Positions 46,846 to 55,956 of a stretch of 64,000 nt of DNA are shown here, piece by piece. The stretch is from Pseudalgibacter ostreae (GTDB lineage: Bacteria > Bacteroidota > Bacteroidia > Flavobacteriales > Flavobacteriaceae). A program made the translations under genes and the position numbers. The DNA lies in the NCBI RefSeq assembly GCF_042427585.1, contig NZ_JBHMFC010000105.1, positions 124,001 through 188,000 on the forward strand. Direction: 5' to 3'. The notes beneath the pieces are model-generated. The model searched no databases. It saw only the letters and a list, made by a program, of their open reading frames with translations, and had not been told where the DNA came from. Positions within the stretch are counted from its first letter, which is position 1; every line of letters begins with the position of its first letter.

Positions 46846-48249
46846 TTATTTCCAACCACCGCCTAAGGCCTCATAAAGGTTGATTATCGATTGCAATTGG
46901 TTGTTTTTTGCTCTTACTAAATCTAAACTTGTATTTAGGGTGTTCTCTTCAGCTCTTAAAACCTCTAAATAATTTGCCAAACCGTTATTCAATAACTCTT
47001 GAGAATATTCGGTTGCCAATGCATAGGCGTCATACTCTTTTTGTTTTATTTCGCTTTTCTCAACAGCAGTATGATAAGCAAACATAGCATCTGAAACCTC
47101 TTTACTGGCCACTAGCAGCGCATAATTAAAATTAAGTTTGGCTTGCTCTTGTTGTGCCTGGGACACTTCATATTGTGTACGGATTTTTCTTCCATTAAAA
47201 ATAGGCTGTGTTAAGCCTCCAACTACAGTTGCAAAAAGAGAATTGGCATTAAAAAGTTCATCCAGCTCCAGGCTTTGAAAACCACCATTTGCAGAAAGTG
47301 TAAGCGAAGGATAAAAATGGCTTCGTGCTACATTTGTAAGTTCAAAAGCATTACGCAATTGGAACTCCGCAGCAATAACATCAGGACGATTACTTAACAA
47401 CTGGCTGGGAACACCCACAGCTAAAGGCGTTGTGATTTTTTGCTCCTGTAAAGTAGAGCGCTCTATATCATGAGGCATTTCTCCCAATAATATAGACATC
47501 GTATTCTCTAATACATGCAATTCGTTTTTTAAATCAACAAGAATCGCTTGTGCAGTGTATAGTTGTGCCTCGGTTTGCTTTACACTTACCTGCGTAACAC
47601 TTCCTGCTTCTTTTAAAGCTTCAGAAGTCTCTAAACTGTTAATTCGTGAAGCAATTGTTTTTTCTGTTATATTAATTTGTTCATCTACTGCAAGCAATTG
47701 ATAATATACCGAAGCAATATTAGCAATCAATCTTGTTTTTACAGCCGTATGTGCCGCAACAGTTTGTAAATAACTGGCTTCAAAAGCTCGTTTATTGCTT
47801 CTTATTTTCCCCCATATATCCGCTTCCCAGGATAATGATCCCATCACATCATATTGATCTAATGACCCTCTGGACAAGCTTCCTAACGGACTATTTTTAG
47901 ATAGTTCCTGATGCGTAAATTGTGCTTTGGCAGAAAGCGTAGGGTAGTAACCTGATTTCCCTTGCTTAAAATAAGCTTCGGAAGCCAAAATTTTCTGTAA
48001 AGCTACACGGATATCCATGTTGTGTTCTAAACCTTTTTCAATATAACTATTCAATATAGGATCTGTAAACAAATCTTTCCATGACACATCTGCCATCGTT
48101 AAGCTATCTGTAGAAATATGATCTGTTCTAAAATTAGCTTCGAGGTTTTCTAATTCTGGTTGCGTATATTCTTTTGCAACGAAACAAGATTGTAAAGTCA
48201 GCAATGCTAAAAACACAAGGCTGACTTTTATAATTATTGATTTTTTCAT
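46846..48249 (-). CDS. Outer-membrane efflux lipoprotein, TolC/NodT type
   Basis: Protein of 467 residues, signal ending LQSC (Cys22), with two OEP repeats of long alpha-helical hairpins and beta strands (NRPDVIAAEFQLRNAFELTNVARSHFYPSLTLSANGG is the RPDxxxAE signature). It forms the outer-membrane duct of the RND pump encoded just upstream and is the last gene of the efflux operon. 24 bp separate it from the pump gene. No terminator is obvious after it. Confidence 0.94.
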   Translation of the reverse strand: MKKSIIIKVSLVFLALLTLQSCFVAKEYTQPELENLEANFRTDHISTDSLTMADVSWKDLFTDPILNSYIEKGLEHNMDIRVALQKILASEAYFKQGKSGYYPTLSAKAQFTHQELSKNSPLGSLSRGSLDQYDVMGSLSWEADIWGKIRSNKRAFEASYLQTVAAHTAVKTRLIANIASVYYQLLAVDEQINITEKTIASRINSLETSEALKEAGSVTQVSVKQTEAQLYTAQAILVDLKNELHVLENTMSILLGEMPHDIERSTLQEQKITTPLAVGVPSQLLSNRPDVIAAEFQLRNAFELTNVARSHFYPSLTLSANGGFQSLELDELFNANSLFATVVGGLTQPIFNGRKIRTQYEVSQAQQEQAKLNFNYALLVASKEVSDAMFAYHTAVEKSEIKQKEYDAYALATEYSQELLNNGLANYLEVLRAEENTLNTSLDLVRAKNNQLQSIINLYEALGGGWK

Positions 48250-48273
48250 TTTTTTTAAATTTCAAATTGCAAA

Positions 48274-51200
48274 TTATGCTTCGTCTATTACTGGCTTAGG
48301 TTTAGAGCTTACTTTTTCATGTAACCATTGGAAAAGCATATACAGGATAGGAATGGTAAACACTCCTAAAACAGTCCCTATTAATAAACCACCAACAGCA
48401 CCTGTACCAATAGCCCTGTTTCCTTCAGAACCTACGCCTGTTGCTATTACTAAAGGGGTTAGCCCAAAAATAAAAGCTAAAGACGTCATTAAAATAGGAC
48501 GTAAACGCGCTTTTGCTCCATCAATGGCCGCATCGTATATACTCTCACCCTGTTGTCGTCTTTGTATCGCGAACTCCACGATCAAAATAGCGTTTTTCGC
48601 TAATAGACCAATCAACATAATTAAGGCAATTTGGAAATAAATATTATTTTCCAAACCTGCAAGCTTGGTTGTAATAAATGCTCCAAAAATCCCCAAAGGT
48701 AAAGAGAACAATACTGCGAATGGTAACATATAACTCTCGTACTGTGCCGCCAATAAGAAATACACAAACACAATAACCAAAATTAAGATGGTAGTGGTTT
48801 GATTTCCTGCAGCGAGCTCCTCTCGTGTTAAACCAGAATAAGCCGTAGAGTAATTACTTGGCAACGTAGCAGAAACCTCTTCTATTGCAGCAATACCATC
48901 CCCTGTACTAAACCCCGGATTTAAAGCCCCCGTAATAGATGTGGAGTTAAACAAGTTGAATCGTGTTACCGATTGTGGCCCAAAATCACGCTCTAAACTC
49001 ACAAATTGGGTTATAGGAGCCATCTCCCCAGTTCCGGTTTTTACAAATAGGTTGCTTATGTCTTGTTTTTGAGCTCTATCTTCTGGTAAAGCCTGAATAT
49101 AAACTCTAAATTGTTTTCCAAAACGAGAGAAGTCGGCAGCGTAAATACTTCCAATATACCCTTGCATGGTATTGAAAATGGTATTGATATTTACACCATA
49201 TTCTTTGGCCAACGGCACATTGATATCCAATTTATATTGTGGATATTTGGTGCTAAATGATGAGTTCGCGTATTGAAACTCTGGTCGCTGACTCAATTTA
49301 GAGATAAACTCTTGATTGGTTTTGTCTAAATCTTCAAAACTTCCTCCAGAACGATCTAACAGATTAACTTCAACACCAGCAGAATTCCCAAAACCTGGTA
49401 TACTTGGTGGAGAGAAGAAAATAATATTTGCTTCCGGAATAGTCGAAGCAACGCCAAACAGTCTTCCAATAATTGCTTTTGATGATGTTTCGTCTGTCTC
49501 ACGCTCACTCCAGTTCTTTAACTTAATAAAGCCCAATCCATAGTTATTTCCAGCGCCACTTATTAAACTTCGTCCGTTAATAAGCGTAACACTTTGCACA
49601 CCTTCCACTTGTAGAATTTTTTCACGTAAACCTCTGTTCACTTCTGCTGTTCTATCTACAGAAGCTCCTGGTGGCAATTCCACATTTACAAACACCAAAC
49701 CTCTGTCTTCATCTGGCACAAAACCTGTAGGTGTAGTTGATGACGCGTACCAAATACCTGCAACAGCGGCAACCAGTATAACAACATTTAACCATTTATG
49801 TCTATATAAAAAGCCAATGGATTGTCCATACTTATAAGTCATGGCGTTAAAACCTGCATTAAAAGCATTGTAAAAACGTTGCAATACCGTTCTTTTCTTT
49901 TCTTCTTCAGAATGTGGTTTTAAAAAGATAGCACATAAAGCCGGACTTAAAGTTAAGGCATTTACTGCAGAAATGATTATAGCTACAATAAGGGTGACAC
50001 CAAACTGCTTGTAAAACACCCCTGTAGGCCCTGTAATAAACGTTACGGGAACAAAAACCGCTGCCATTACCAAGGTAATAGACACGATTGCTCCAGATAT
50101 TTCACTCATGGCAGTCATGGTTGCCTTTTGTACATCTTTAGCGCCTTGATCGATTTTGGCGTGCACGGCCTCTACCACAACAATGGCATCATCTACCACA
50201 ATCCCAATGGCCAAGAGTAATGCGAAAAGTGTTAAAAGGTTAATGGTGTATCCAAATAAATTTAAAAAGAAAAAGGTTCCTATAATAGATACCGGCACCG
50301 CAATAGCTGGAATTAACGTCGATCTAAAATCTTGCAAGAAAATAAAAACCACAAGGAATACCAAAATAAAGGCTTCTATTAGCGTATGGGTTACTTTTTC
50401 TATAGAAGCGTTTAAAAACTCATTGGTATCATAAGGAATGATATACTCTATCCCTTCTGGAAAGTTTTTCTCAAGTGATGCCAATTCGGCTTTAACTTCT
50501 TCGATAATGGTTTGTGCGTCGGATCCTTTTGTTTGAAAAACACCTAAAGCGACACTTGGGTTTCCATTGGTGTTAGCACTTGCTGCATAAGATTGTGCAT
50601 CAAGTTCTATTTTAGCGACATCTTTTAATCTTAAAAACTCGCCATTTCCTAAAGATTTTAAAATGATATTTTCGTACTCTTCTTGATTACTATATCTACC
50701 ATCGTAAGTAATTACATAAGAGAATGCCTCACCACTGTTTTCCCCAATAGTTCCGGCCGCAGCTTCTTGACTTTGCTCGTTAATAGCAGCCGTAATATCG
50801 GAAGGTGCAAGACCATAAGTAGCCAATTTATCTGGTTTTAACCAAATACGCATGGCATAATCTTTAGCTCCAAATACGGAAACATTTCCAACACCGTTAA
50901 CCCTTTGGAAGGCAGGTACCGCATTAATTTTTAAATAATTTTGAAGGTAAGTGTCATTATAATCTTTATTAGTACTAAAAAAACTAATAAACATTAAAGC
51001 ACTGGTCTGTTGCTTTTCTGTTAAAACCCCTGTTTGCCTAACAGCCTGAGGTAAAAGCGGATTGGCACGTGCCACCCGGTTCTGAACATTTACGGCAGCA
51101 ATATCCGGATCGACATCTTGATTGAAATAAACCGTAATATTTGCAGTACCATTATTAGTGGCCGTAGAGGTGATATAGGTCATCCCTTCTACACCATTAA

Positions 51201-51405
51201 TTTGTTCTTCTATGGGAATAATTACACTTTCCAGAATGGTTGCTGCGGTTGCCCCTGGATAGGAAGCGGACACCTGAATGGTTGGAGGTGCTATATCAGG
51301 ATATTGGGTTACGGAAAGAGACTGGAGTCCCAAAATACCCAATATCACTATAATTATAGAGATAACTGTAGATAATACAGGTCTCGTTATGAATGTTTTA
51401 AGCAT
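48274..51405 (-). CDS. RND efflux pump, HAE-1 family
   Basis: Inner-membrane proton-driven exporter of 1043 residues, normal for AcrB/MexB homologues. It begins MLKTFITRPVLSTVISI, with twelve helices and two large periplasmic loops. The proton relay pair is GIVVDDAIVVVEAVH near residues 402-416, and the late segment GLLAKNAILIVEFA carries the conserved Lys. Hydrophobic drugs, dyes or bile-like compounds are the usual substrates; the specific one is not predictable. Lies between the adaptor (38 bp) and the outer-membrane factor. Confidence 0.96.
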   Translation of the reverse strand: MLKTFITRPVLSTVISIIIVILGILGLQSLSVTQYPDIAPPTIQVSASYPGATAATILESVIIPIEEQINGVEGMTYITSTATNNGTANITVYFNQDVDPDIAAVNVQNRVARANPLLPQAVRQTGVLTEKQQTSALMFISFFSTNKDYNDTYLQNYLKINAVPAFQRVNGVGNVSVFGAKDYAMRIWLKPDKLATYGLAPSDITAAINEQSQEAAAGTIGENSGEAFSYVITYDGRYSNQEEYENIILKSLGNGEFLRLKDVAKIELDAQSYAASANTNGNPSVALGVFQTKGSDAQTIIEEVKAELASLEKNFPEGIEYIIPYDTNEFLNASIEKVTHTLIEAFILVFLVVFIFLQDFRSTLIPAIAVPVSIIGTFFFLNLFGYTINLLTLFALLLAIGIVVDDAIVVVEAVHAKIDQGAKDVQKATMTAMSEISGAIVSITLVMAAVFVPVTFITGPTGVFYKQFGVTLIVAIIISAVNALTLSPALCAIFLKPHSEEEKKRTVLQRFYNAFNAGFNAMTYKYGQSIGFLYRHKWLNVVILVAAVAGIWYASSTTPTGFVPDEDRGLVFVNVELPPGASVDRTAEVNRGLREKILQVEGVQSVTLINGRSLISGAGNNYGLGFIKLKNWSERETDETSSKAIIGRLFGVASTIPEANIIFFSPPSIPGFGNSAGVEVNLLDRSGGSFEDLDKTNQEFISKLSQRPEFQYANSSFSTKYPQYKLDINVPLAKEYGVNINTIFNTMQGYIGSIYAADFSRFGKQFRVYIQALPEDRAQKQDISNLFVKTGTGEMAPITQFVSLERDFGPQSVTRFNLFNSTSITGALNPGFSTGDGIAAIEEVSATLPSNYSTAYSGLTREELAAGNQTTTILILVIVFVYFLLAAQYESYMLPFAVLFSLPLGIFGAFITTKLAGLENNIYFQIALIMLIGLLAKNAILIVEFAIQRRQQGESIYDAAIDGAKARLRPILMTSLAFIFGLTPLVIATGVGSEGNRAIGTGAVGGLLIGTVLGVFTIPILYMLFQWLHEKVSSKPKPVIDEA

Positions 51406-51442
51406 GGTTTCTTAATTTTTCTTGTCTTGATGAAACATTATA

Positions 51443-52585
51443 TTATTGAAACTCTGGCGTGATAGGCTTTGAAATACTATCAAAATCAGATTTTGTTGGT
51501 TCGATGGGCATACCATCTCTTACTTTACCAATTCCTTTGGCTATAACAGTTTCCCCTTTTTCAAGACCTGTATCTACGATAAATAAATTATCGCTTTTTC
51601 CTTTAATAGTGATCGCTTTTGAAACTGCAACGGTGTTTTTTGCCGAATCTTGTTGTACAACATAAACAAGTCTGCTATTTTGATTTTCGAAGGTTGCTTC
51701 TTGAGGAACAACGACCACATTTTCATAAACGGTTGGCACTTTAATCGTACCACTATTTCCATTGGTTAAAATCCCATTGGCATTGTCAAATCGTGCTCTA
51801 AATGATACGGTTCCAGTATTCCTATTGATTTGAGAATTAATGGTTTCTATCTTTCCTTTAGAATCGTATTCACGACCATTGGCCAGAATCAAAGTAACTT
51901 CTGAAAGATTTTTTATTTTTTCTTCTTTTGAAGTCCCTTCAGCATTTTGAATAAAGTCAAGATACTCTTTTTCATTCATAGAAAAATAAGCATAAACATT
52001 GCTAATATCTGAAACGGTGGTTAAGGCACCTTGACTGGAAGGGCTTACTAAAGAGCCTTTTCTCAATCTTATTTCGCCAACATAACCATCTACTGGGCTC
52101 TTTATAGTTCCATATCCGATGTTAGATGAAATACTATTAAAACCACTTTTAGCCTGTTCCAGTTGTGCTTTAGCCGTTTCCAACTGCACACTACTAATGA
52201 TGTTTTTTTCCACCAAAGGTTTTAATTTATTCACCTCAACCTGTGCGGCATTTACATTCGCTTTTGCTGCTAAGGCATCTTGGTTCATGGATTCTGTTTC
52301 CAATCTAAATAACACTTGGCCTTTTCGTACCTTTTGGCCTTCATCTACCAAAACATCTGTAATGTACCCTGAAATTTTTGCACGTACTTCACTATTTACA
52401 ACCCCCTCAATACTGGTTGGATAACTAATGTAGGTTGTAACGGTTTTAACAGGAATTTCAATTACCGGCAATGCCATAGCCCGAGGTTGGCCTCCAGCAG
52501 CATTTTGGGAGTTTTTATCGTTACCGCATGAAGCCACCAAAATAAGTAGCAATAAAGGCATTATGTTTTTTGTAATAGAGTTCAT
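51443..52585 (-). CDS. RND periplasmic adaptor (membrane fusion) lipoprotein
   Basis: Protein of 380 residues with a lipoprotein signal ending LVASC (Cys20). The lipoyl half-motifs (EVRAKISGYITDVLVDEGQKVRKGQVLFRLE and GTIKSPVDGYVGEIRLRKGSLVSPS) flank an alpha-hairpin; beta-barrel and membrane-proximal domains follow. It bridges the RND pump to the outer-membrane duct. Second gene of the operon, twelve bases after the regulator gene. Confidence 0.95.
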   Translation of the reverse strand: MNSITKNIMPLLLLILVASCGNDKNSQNAAGGQPRAMALPVIEIPVKTVTTYISYPTSIEGVVNSEVRAKISGYITDVLVDEGQKVRKGQVLFRLETESMNQDALAAKANVNAAQVEVNKLKPLVEKNIISSVQLETAKAQLEQAKSGFNSISSNIGYGTIKSPVDGYVGEIRLRKGSLVSPSSQGALTTVSDISNVYAYFSMNEKEYLDFIQNAEGTSKEEKIKNLSEVTLILANGREYDSKGKIETINSQINRNTGTVSFRARFDNANGILTNGNSGTIKVPTVYENVVVVPQEATFENQNSRLVYVVQQDSAKNTVAVSKAITIKGKSDNLFIVDTGLEKGETVIAKGIGKVRDGMPIEPTKSDFDSISKPITPEFQ

Positions 52586-52597
52586 TGTATTTGATGT

Positions 52598-53083
52598 TTA
52601 AGCTTGATTTTGAAAATCGGTTATTTTTTTGAGTTTACTGGTAATTTTTTCTCGTTGGTCTTTAAGATATTCTTCAAAAAGACTTCCTAAGTACTTTTCG
52701 TTTTTAAATTTATCAGGATTATTCGCTTTATTAAATGTGTTTATTTTTTGCACAATTTCCAACTCCTTGTCAATGGTAAACAAATGCTGCTCCATGGTGT
52801 TCATGATGTAAAACCTAGACGTTCGAAAATAACGTTTTCGATCTCCTGGTTTGGTGTAGTACTCAATATAATGTAATTGAATCAATACATTTATGTTGCT
52901 AGAGACCGAACTCTTACTGGCTTGCGTAATTTGGATAATATTATCAAAACTTAATCCGTCATAGCAAGAAAGAATAAGAGCGGCATAAATTCTGGCCGCA
53001 AGTGGAGATAAATCTGAACGCTCCTCAAGCATAAGCCCAACTTCTTCTATTAGCTGTTTTTGTTCTTTAGATATATGTTCCAT
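52598..53083 (-). CDS. GbsR/MarR-type transcriptional regulator
   Basis: Protein of 161 residues with a winged helix-turn-helix (LSFDNIIQITQASKSSVSSNINVLIQLHYIEYYTKPGDRKRYFR) in the pattern of GbsR-like MarR relatives, preceded by a helical dimerisation part and followed by a C-terminal coiled-coil-like helix rich in K and E. As first gene of the efflux operon, with two palindromes upstream, it is probably an autorepressor that is released by the pump's substrate. Confidence 0.85.
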   Translation of the reverse strand: MEHISKEQKQLIEEVGLMLEERSDLSPLAARIYAALILSCYDGLSFDNIIQITQASKSSVSSNINVLIQLHYIEYYTKPGDRKRYFRTSRFYIMNTMEQHLFTIDKELEIVQKINTFNKANNPDKFKNEKYLGSLFEEYLKDQREKITSKLKKITDFQNQA

Positions 53084-53388
53084 AATAATTATTAAGGATG
53101 CAAAAATATAATTAGTTCGGAATGTACCGAACTAAAAAACACTAAATATTTGTTAAAAAGAAACGAAAGGTTCGCTTTATACCGAACTAAAGCGAACCAC
53201 CTGTGATAAGGCCTATAAAAACGGCACTTAAATGTGGTTTTTATTAACATCCTAGAGTATTAATATTAGAGAAATCGATGTTTTTTAAAAAAATCAGATG
53301 AAAAAAAATAGGGTAACGAAACAAACTTGGTAATTATATATCAACTCCAATTTTAAACAGCATTCATATACTTTTACACGACCAAAAA
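53084..53388. other. Regulatory intergenic region of efflux operon
   Basis: 305 bp. Holds the efflux operon promoter and two palindromes near 53112-53198; the remaining part up to 53388 is AT-rich and shows nothing else. CAAAAATA at 53101-53108 reads TATTTTTG on the minus strand, a match to the -7 element, 18 bases from the regulator's ATG. Confidence 0.55.
53112..53198. promoter_or_regulatory. Paired palindromic operators of efflux operon
   Basis: Inverted repeat TTAGTTCGG-N6-CCGAACTAA at 53112-53135 and GGTTCGCTTT-N10-AAAGCGAACC at 53169-53198. Both are perfect and both contain ACCGAACTAA (53126-53135 and 53181-53190), 55 bp apart. The first lies just upstream of the -7 element, where bound protein would block RNA polymerase. 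Confidence 0.78.
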
Positions 53389-53893
53389 TTACTTATAAGC
53401 TATAGCGATAACATTAAATACTCTATTTTCGTCTGCCAACTTCAAGACTACTAATGCCCCTACTTTTTTCCCCATTAATAGCTGGGCTACAGGCGATATA
53501 AAAGACATTTTTTGTTTAGCAATATCGGCTTCGTCAACACCTACAATTTGATAAGTTTGATAGTTTACCTCATCACCTAATCTTTAATGTAATTGTGGCA
53601 CCAAAACGGATTTCATCTTTTGGTTGCGTTGCTAAATCAATAATTTTAGCTGTAGCTATTCTATTTTGGAGCAGCTGCAACTTTGCAGCGGTATAATTAG
53701 AAGCGATTCGTTTTTCTTTTTCATCGGTATAGGCAACGGCATCCAACGCCTTTAAAAGCGATTGTTTTTCAGATATGAGTTCGTGCATGCCCGCTTGCGT
53801 AACATAGTTAGTAATACCAACTGGCAGGTCTGCCCTTGGCGGTACTATAGGCATTTCTTCTTGATCCTCTTCTTTTACAAATCCCCTGCTCAT
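53389..53893 (-). pseudogene. GreB-like elongation factor gene with frameshift
   Basis: The N-terminal 106 codons (53573-53893) encode MSRGFVKEEDQEEMPIVPPR, the start typical of GreB-family proteins in Bacteroidota, then the coiled coil. The frame then stops at TGA just after GATITLK. Skipping one base near 53583-53586 opens a second frame of about 60 codons to TAA at 53389-53391 that encodes the missing C-terminal domain (YQIVGVDEADIAKQ, FISPVAQLLMGKKVGA, FNVIAIAYK). Together they would make about 167 residues, the family length. A single-base insertion, a sequencing error or programmed frameshifting could explain it; the downstream frame is undecayed, so the change is recent or not real. 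Confidence 0.85.
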
Positions 53894-54274
53894 AACCCCC
53901 TCTTTAATTTATTTATCTTTTTTTAATTTAACACTGTATTAAGGTAAAAAGACTTAAGCACTTTACCAAAATACAGCGAAATAAAATAGCATCTTTACAA
54001 GCTTATCTCTAATATTAAAATACAAGATACATTGGATGTGTTTTTAAAGAAAGGGCAGAAAAAGCCTCACGATTTTGCCCAAAAACATCTGTATTTCAGC
54101 TTGTAATCAATCTCAAATGCTTGTGTTCATTTTTGAGCCATTTCTTTACTAGACACTCGAGCCGTTACTAGATTTGCTTTATTAACTTTATAAGCTATGG
54201 CTCTATATCTATAAAAAAACCTCACAGATTTTAAAAATCTGTGAGGCTCTGCCTGAACAATGGCAGCATCTTAT
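53894..54274. other. Intergenic region between GreB-like gene and tmm
   Basis: 381 bp with the strong tmm terminator at 54220-54246; otherwise AT-rich with no coding or RNA feature that I can support. The GreB-like gene's promoter should lie at 53894-54000. Confidence 0.45.
54220..54246 (-). terminator. Rho-independent terminator of tmm
   Basis: 13-bp inverted repeat CCTCACAGATTTT / AAAATCTGTGAGG, with a T run of seven after it on the minus strand, 29 bp past the tmm stop codon. A textbook terminator. Confidence 0.93.
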
Positions 54275-55666
54275 CTATACGCGTTCTTTTTCATGCGCTT
54301 CCGAAACTCCGTCTTCACATTCTTCTTGGTATAAATAACGTTCTTTACTATCGTCAAGTTCATCCATCCATTCGGTATGGTGCGTTTCAGCCTTGGTTCC
54401 TGTAACCACACTCTGAAACGTTTTATCCCTATAGGTTAAAATATTCTCGTCTTTATCTTTAAGCCATTCTTTAAACATGACAGCAACTTGATCGACATTA
54501 AAATCTGGATAATCAGATAAAGCCAACAAATCTTTTATATAAGCCGTTTGAAAATCGACGTGATCAAAACTCGTTTCCAGCTTCTCATTAGCATCCAGCC
54601 ATTTATCGATATCTATACGACGCTCGGCTTTTTTAGGCAATTGGTATTGATTCATTATAAAATCTCTGGCAACCCACGCTTGCGCATCAAACATATTAAA
54701 GGTATAATATTGATCTTGCATCCCCAAATAGATCAGGTTAGGCAGATCGTTAAAAAACACGCCTTTGTACAAGTGGTCTGGATAAAGATTATTTTTGGTC
54801 TTTAATCGCAATTCATCTGGAAGAAACGGAAATTTATGTTGATATCCCGTACACATAACAACCGCATCAAACCTTCGGGAGGTACCATCTTTAAAATATG
54901 CCGTGTCTCCTTCAAAATATTTCAATAACGGCACTTCTGTAATACCATCTGGCCAATTAACGCCAATTGGGTTGCTTCGATAACTTAAAGTTACCGATTT
55001 TGCGCCGTGTTTATAACACTGAACGCCAATATCTTCAGCAGAATAACTACTTCCAATAATGAGCAAATCTTGATCCTTATATGGGTCTGCCCCCCTAAAA
55101 TCATGAGCATGCATCACCTGTCCTGGGAATTGTTCTATCCCTTTAAAATAAGGCATATTAGGTGTAGAGAAGTGACCAGAAGCCACTACCAGATAATCAA
55201 ACTCCTCGGAGTAGGTTTTATCAATTTTTAAATTATCTAGTACCACTTCGAATTTTTTTGTCTCCTCGTTATAGTTCACCCAACGCACCGTGGTATCAAA
55301 ACTTATATAATCCCTAACATTATTCTTTTTAATACGCCCTTGAATATAATCGAACAAGACAGGCCTTGGCGGATAAGAGGATATCGGTTTTTTAAAGTGT
55401 TCATCAAATGAATAATCTGAAAACTCCAAGCATTCTTTAGGGCCATTAGACCATAAATACTTATACATACTGCCATGAGTGGGCTCACCATATTTTCCCA
55501 CTCCCGTACGCCATGAGTAGTTCCACATACCGCCCCAATTGCTTTGTTTCTCAAAACAAACTACCTCTGGCACTTCCAAACCTTCATTCTTTGCTGCTTC
55601 AAAAGCTCTTAATTGAGCCAAGCCACTCGGCCCAGCACCAATAATTCCTACACGTTTTTTTTTCAT
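54275..55666 (-). CDS. tmm: Trimethylamine monooxygenase (FMO family)
   Basis: Flavin-containing monooxygenase of 463 residues from ATG 55664-55666; an upstream ATG would add four residues. GAGPSG near residue 10 binds FAD; GSSYSAED is the NADP-binding site; FPGQVMHAHDF is the FMO fingerprint in the form seen in bacterial Tmm. Long stretches (WNYSWRTGVGKYGEPTHGSM, YLWSNGPKECLEFSDYSFDE, MQDQYYTFNMFDAQAWVARD) match what I know of marine Tmm, which oxidises trimethylamine to its N-oxide with NADPH and oxygen. The gene is monocistronic, ending in a strong terminator. No TMAO demethylase or transporter is nearby, so an osmolyte or energy role is open. Confidence 0.88.
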   Translation of the reverse strand: MKKKRVGIIGAGPSGLAQLRAFEAAKNEGLEVPEVVCFEKQSNWGGMWNYSWRTGVGKYGEPTHGSMYKYLWSNGPKECLEFSDYSFDEHFKKPISSYPPRPVLFDYIQGRIKKNNVRDYISFDTTVRWVNYNEETKKFEVVLDNLKIDKTYSEEFDYLVVASGHFSTPNMPYFKGIEQFPGQVMHAHDFRGADPYKDQDLLIIGSSYSAEDIGVQCYKHGAKSVTLSYRSNPIGVNWPDGITEVPLLKYFEGDTAYFKDGTSRRFDAVVMCTGYQHKFPFLPDELRLKTKNNLYPDHLYKGVFFNDLPNLIYLGMQDQYYTFNMFDAQAWVARDFIMNQYQLPKKAERRIDIDKWLDANEKLETSFDHVDFQTAYIKDLLALSDYPDFNVDQVAVMFKEWLKDKDENILTYRDKTFQSVVTGTKAETHHTEWMDELDDSKERYLYQEECEDGVSEAHEKERV

Positions 55667-55956
55667 ATTATATAACAATAGTTGTTTAGGCTGATATAAA
55701 AATGAATTGAAAACAATCCAAATATACCAACAATTATTAATTCTATTTTTAGTAAAAGGCTGCGTTAGTGCAGTATATAAAACAACACAATACCTATTCC
55801 AATTTAAAAGTATAGCTTTTAATACCGGATAATTGCGCTATTTTTCATGGGCCAATAATATAATGTATTTTCAGTAATATTCCTAATCATAACACTTAAA
55901 AACACTCCCTTAGCCTGGATGCCCGATCTATTTAAAATCCCCTTATAGATGATGGT
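55667..55956. other. Intergenic region upstream of tmm
   Basis: 290 bp holding the tmm promoter. CAAATATA at 55719-55726 reads TATATTTG on the minus strand, an exact -7 element match, with no good -33 partner. Nothing coding seen. Confidence 0.4.

Noticed and set aside
51118..51375. Plus-strand frames inside the RND pump and other large genes
   Set aside because: Antisense shadows of strongly supported minus-strand genes with no recognisable domain.
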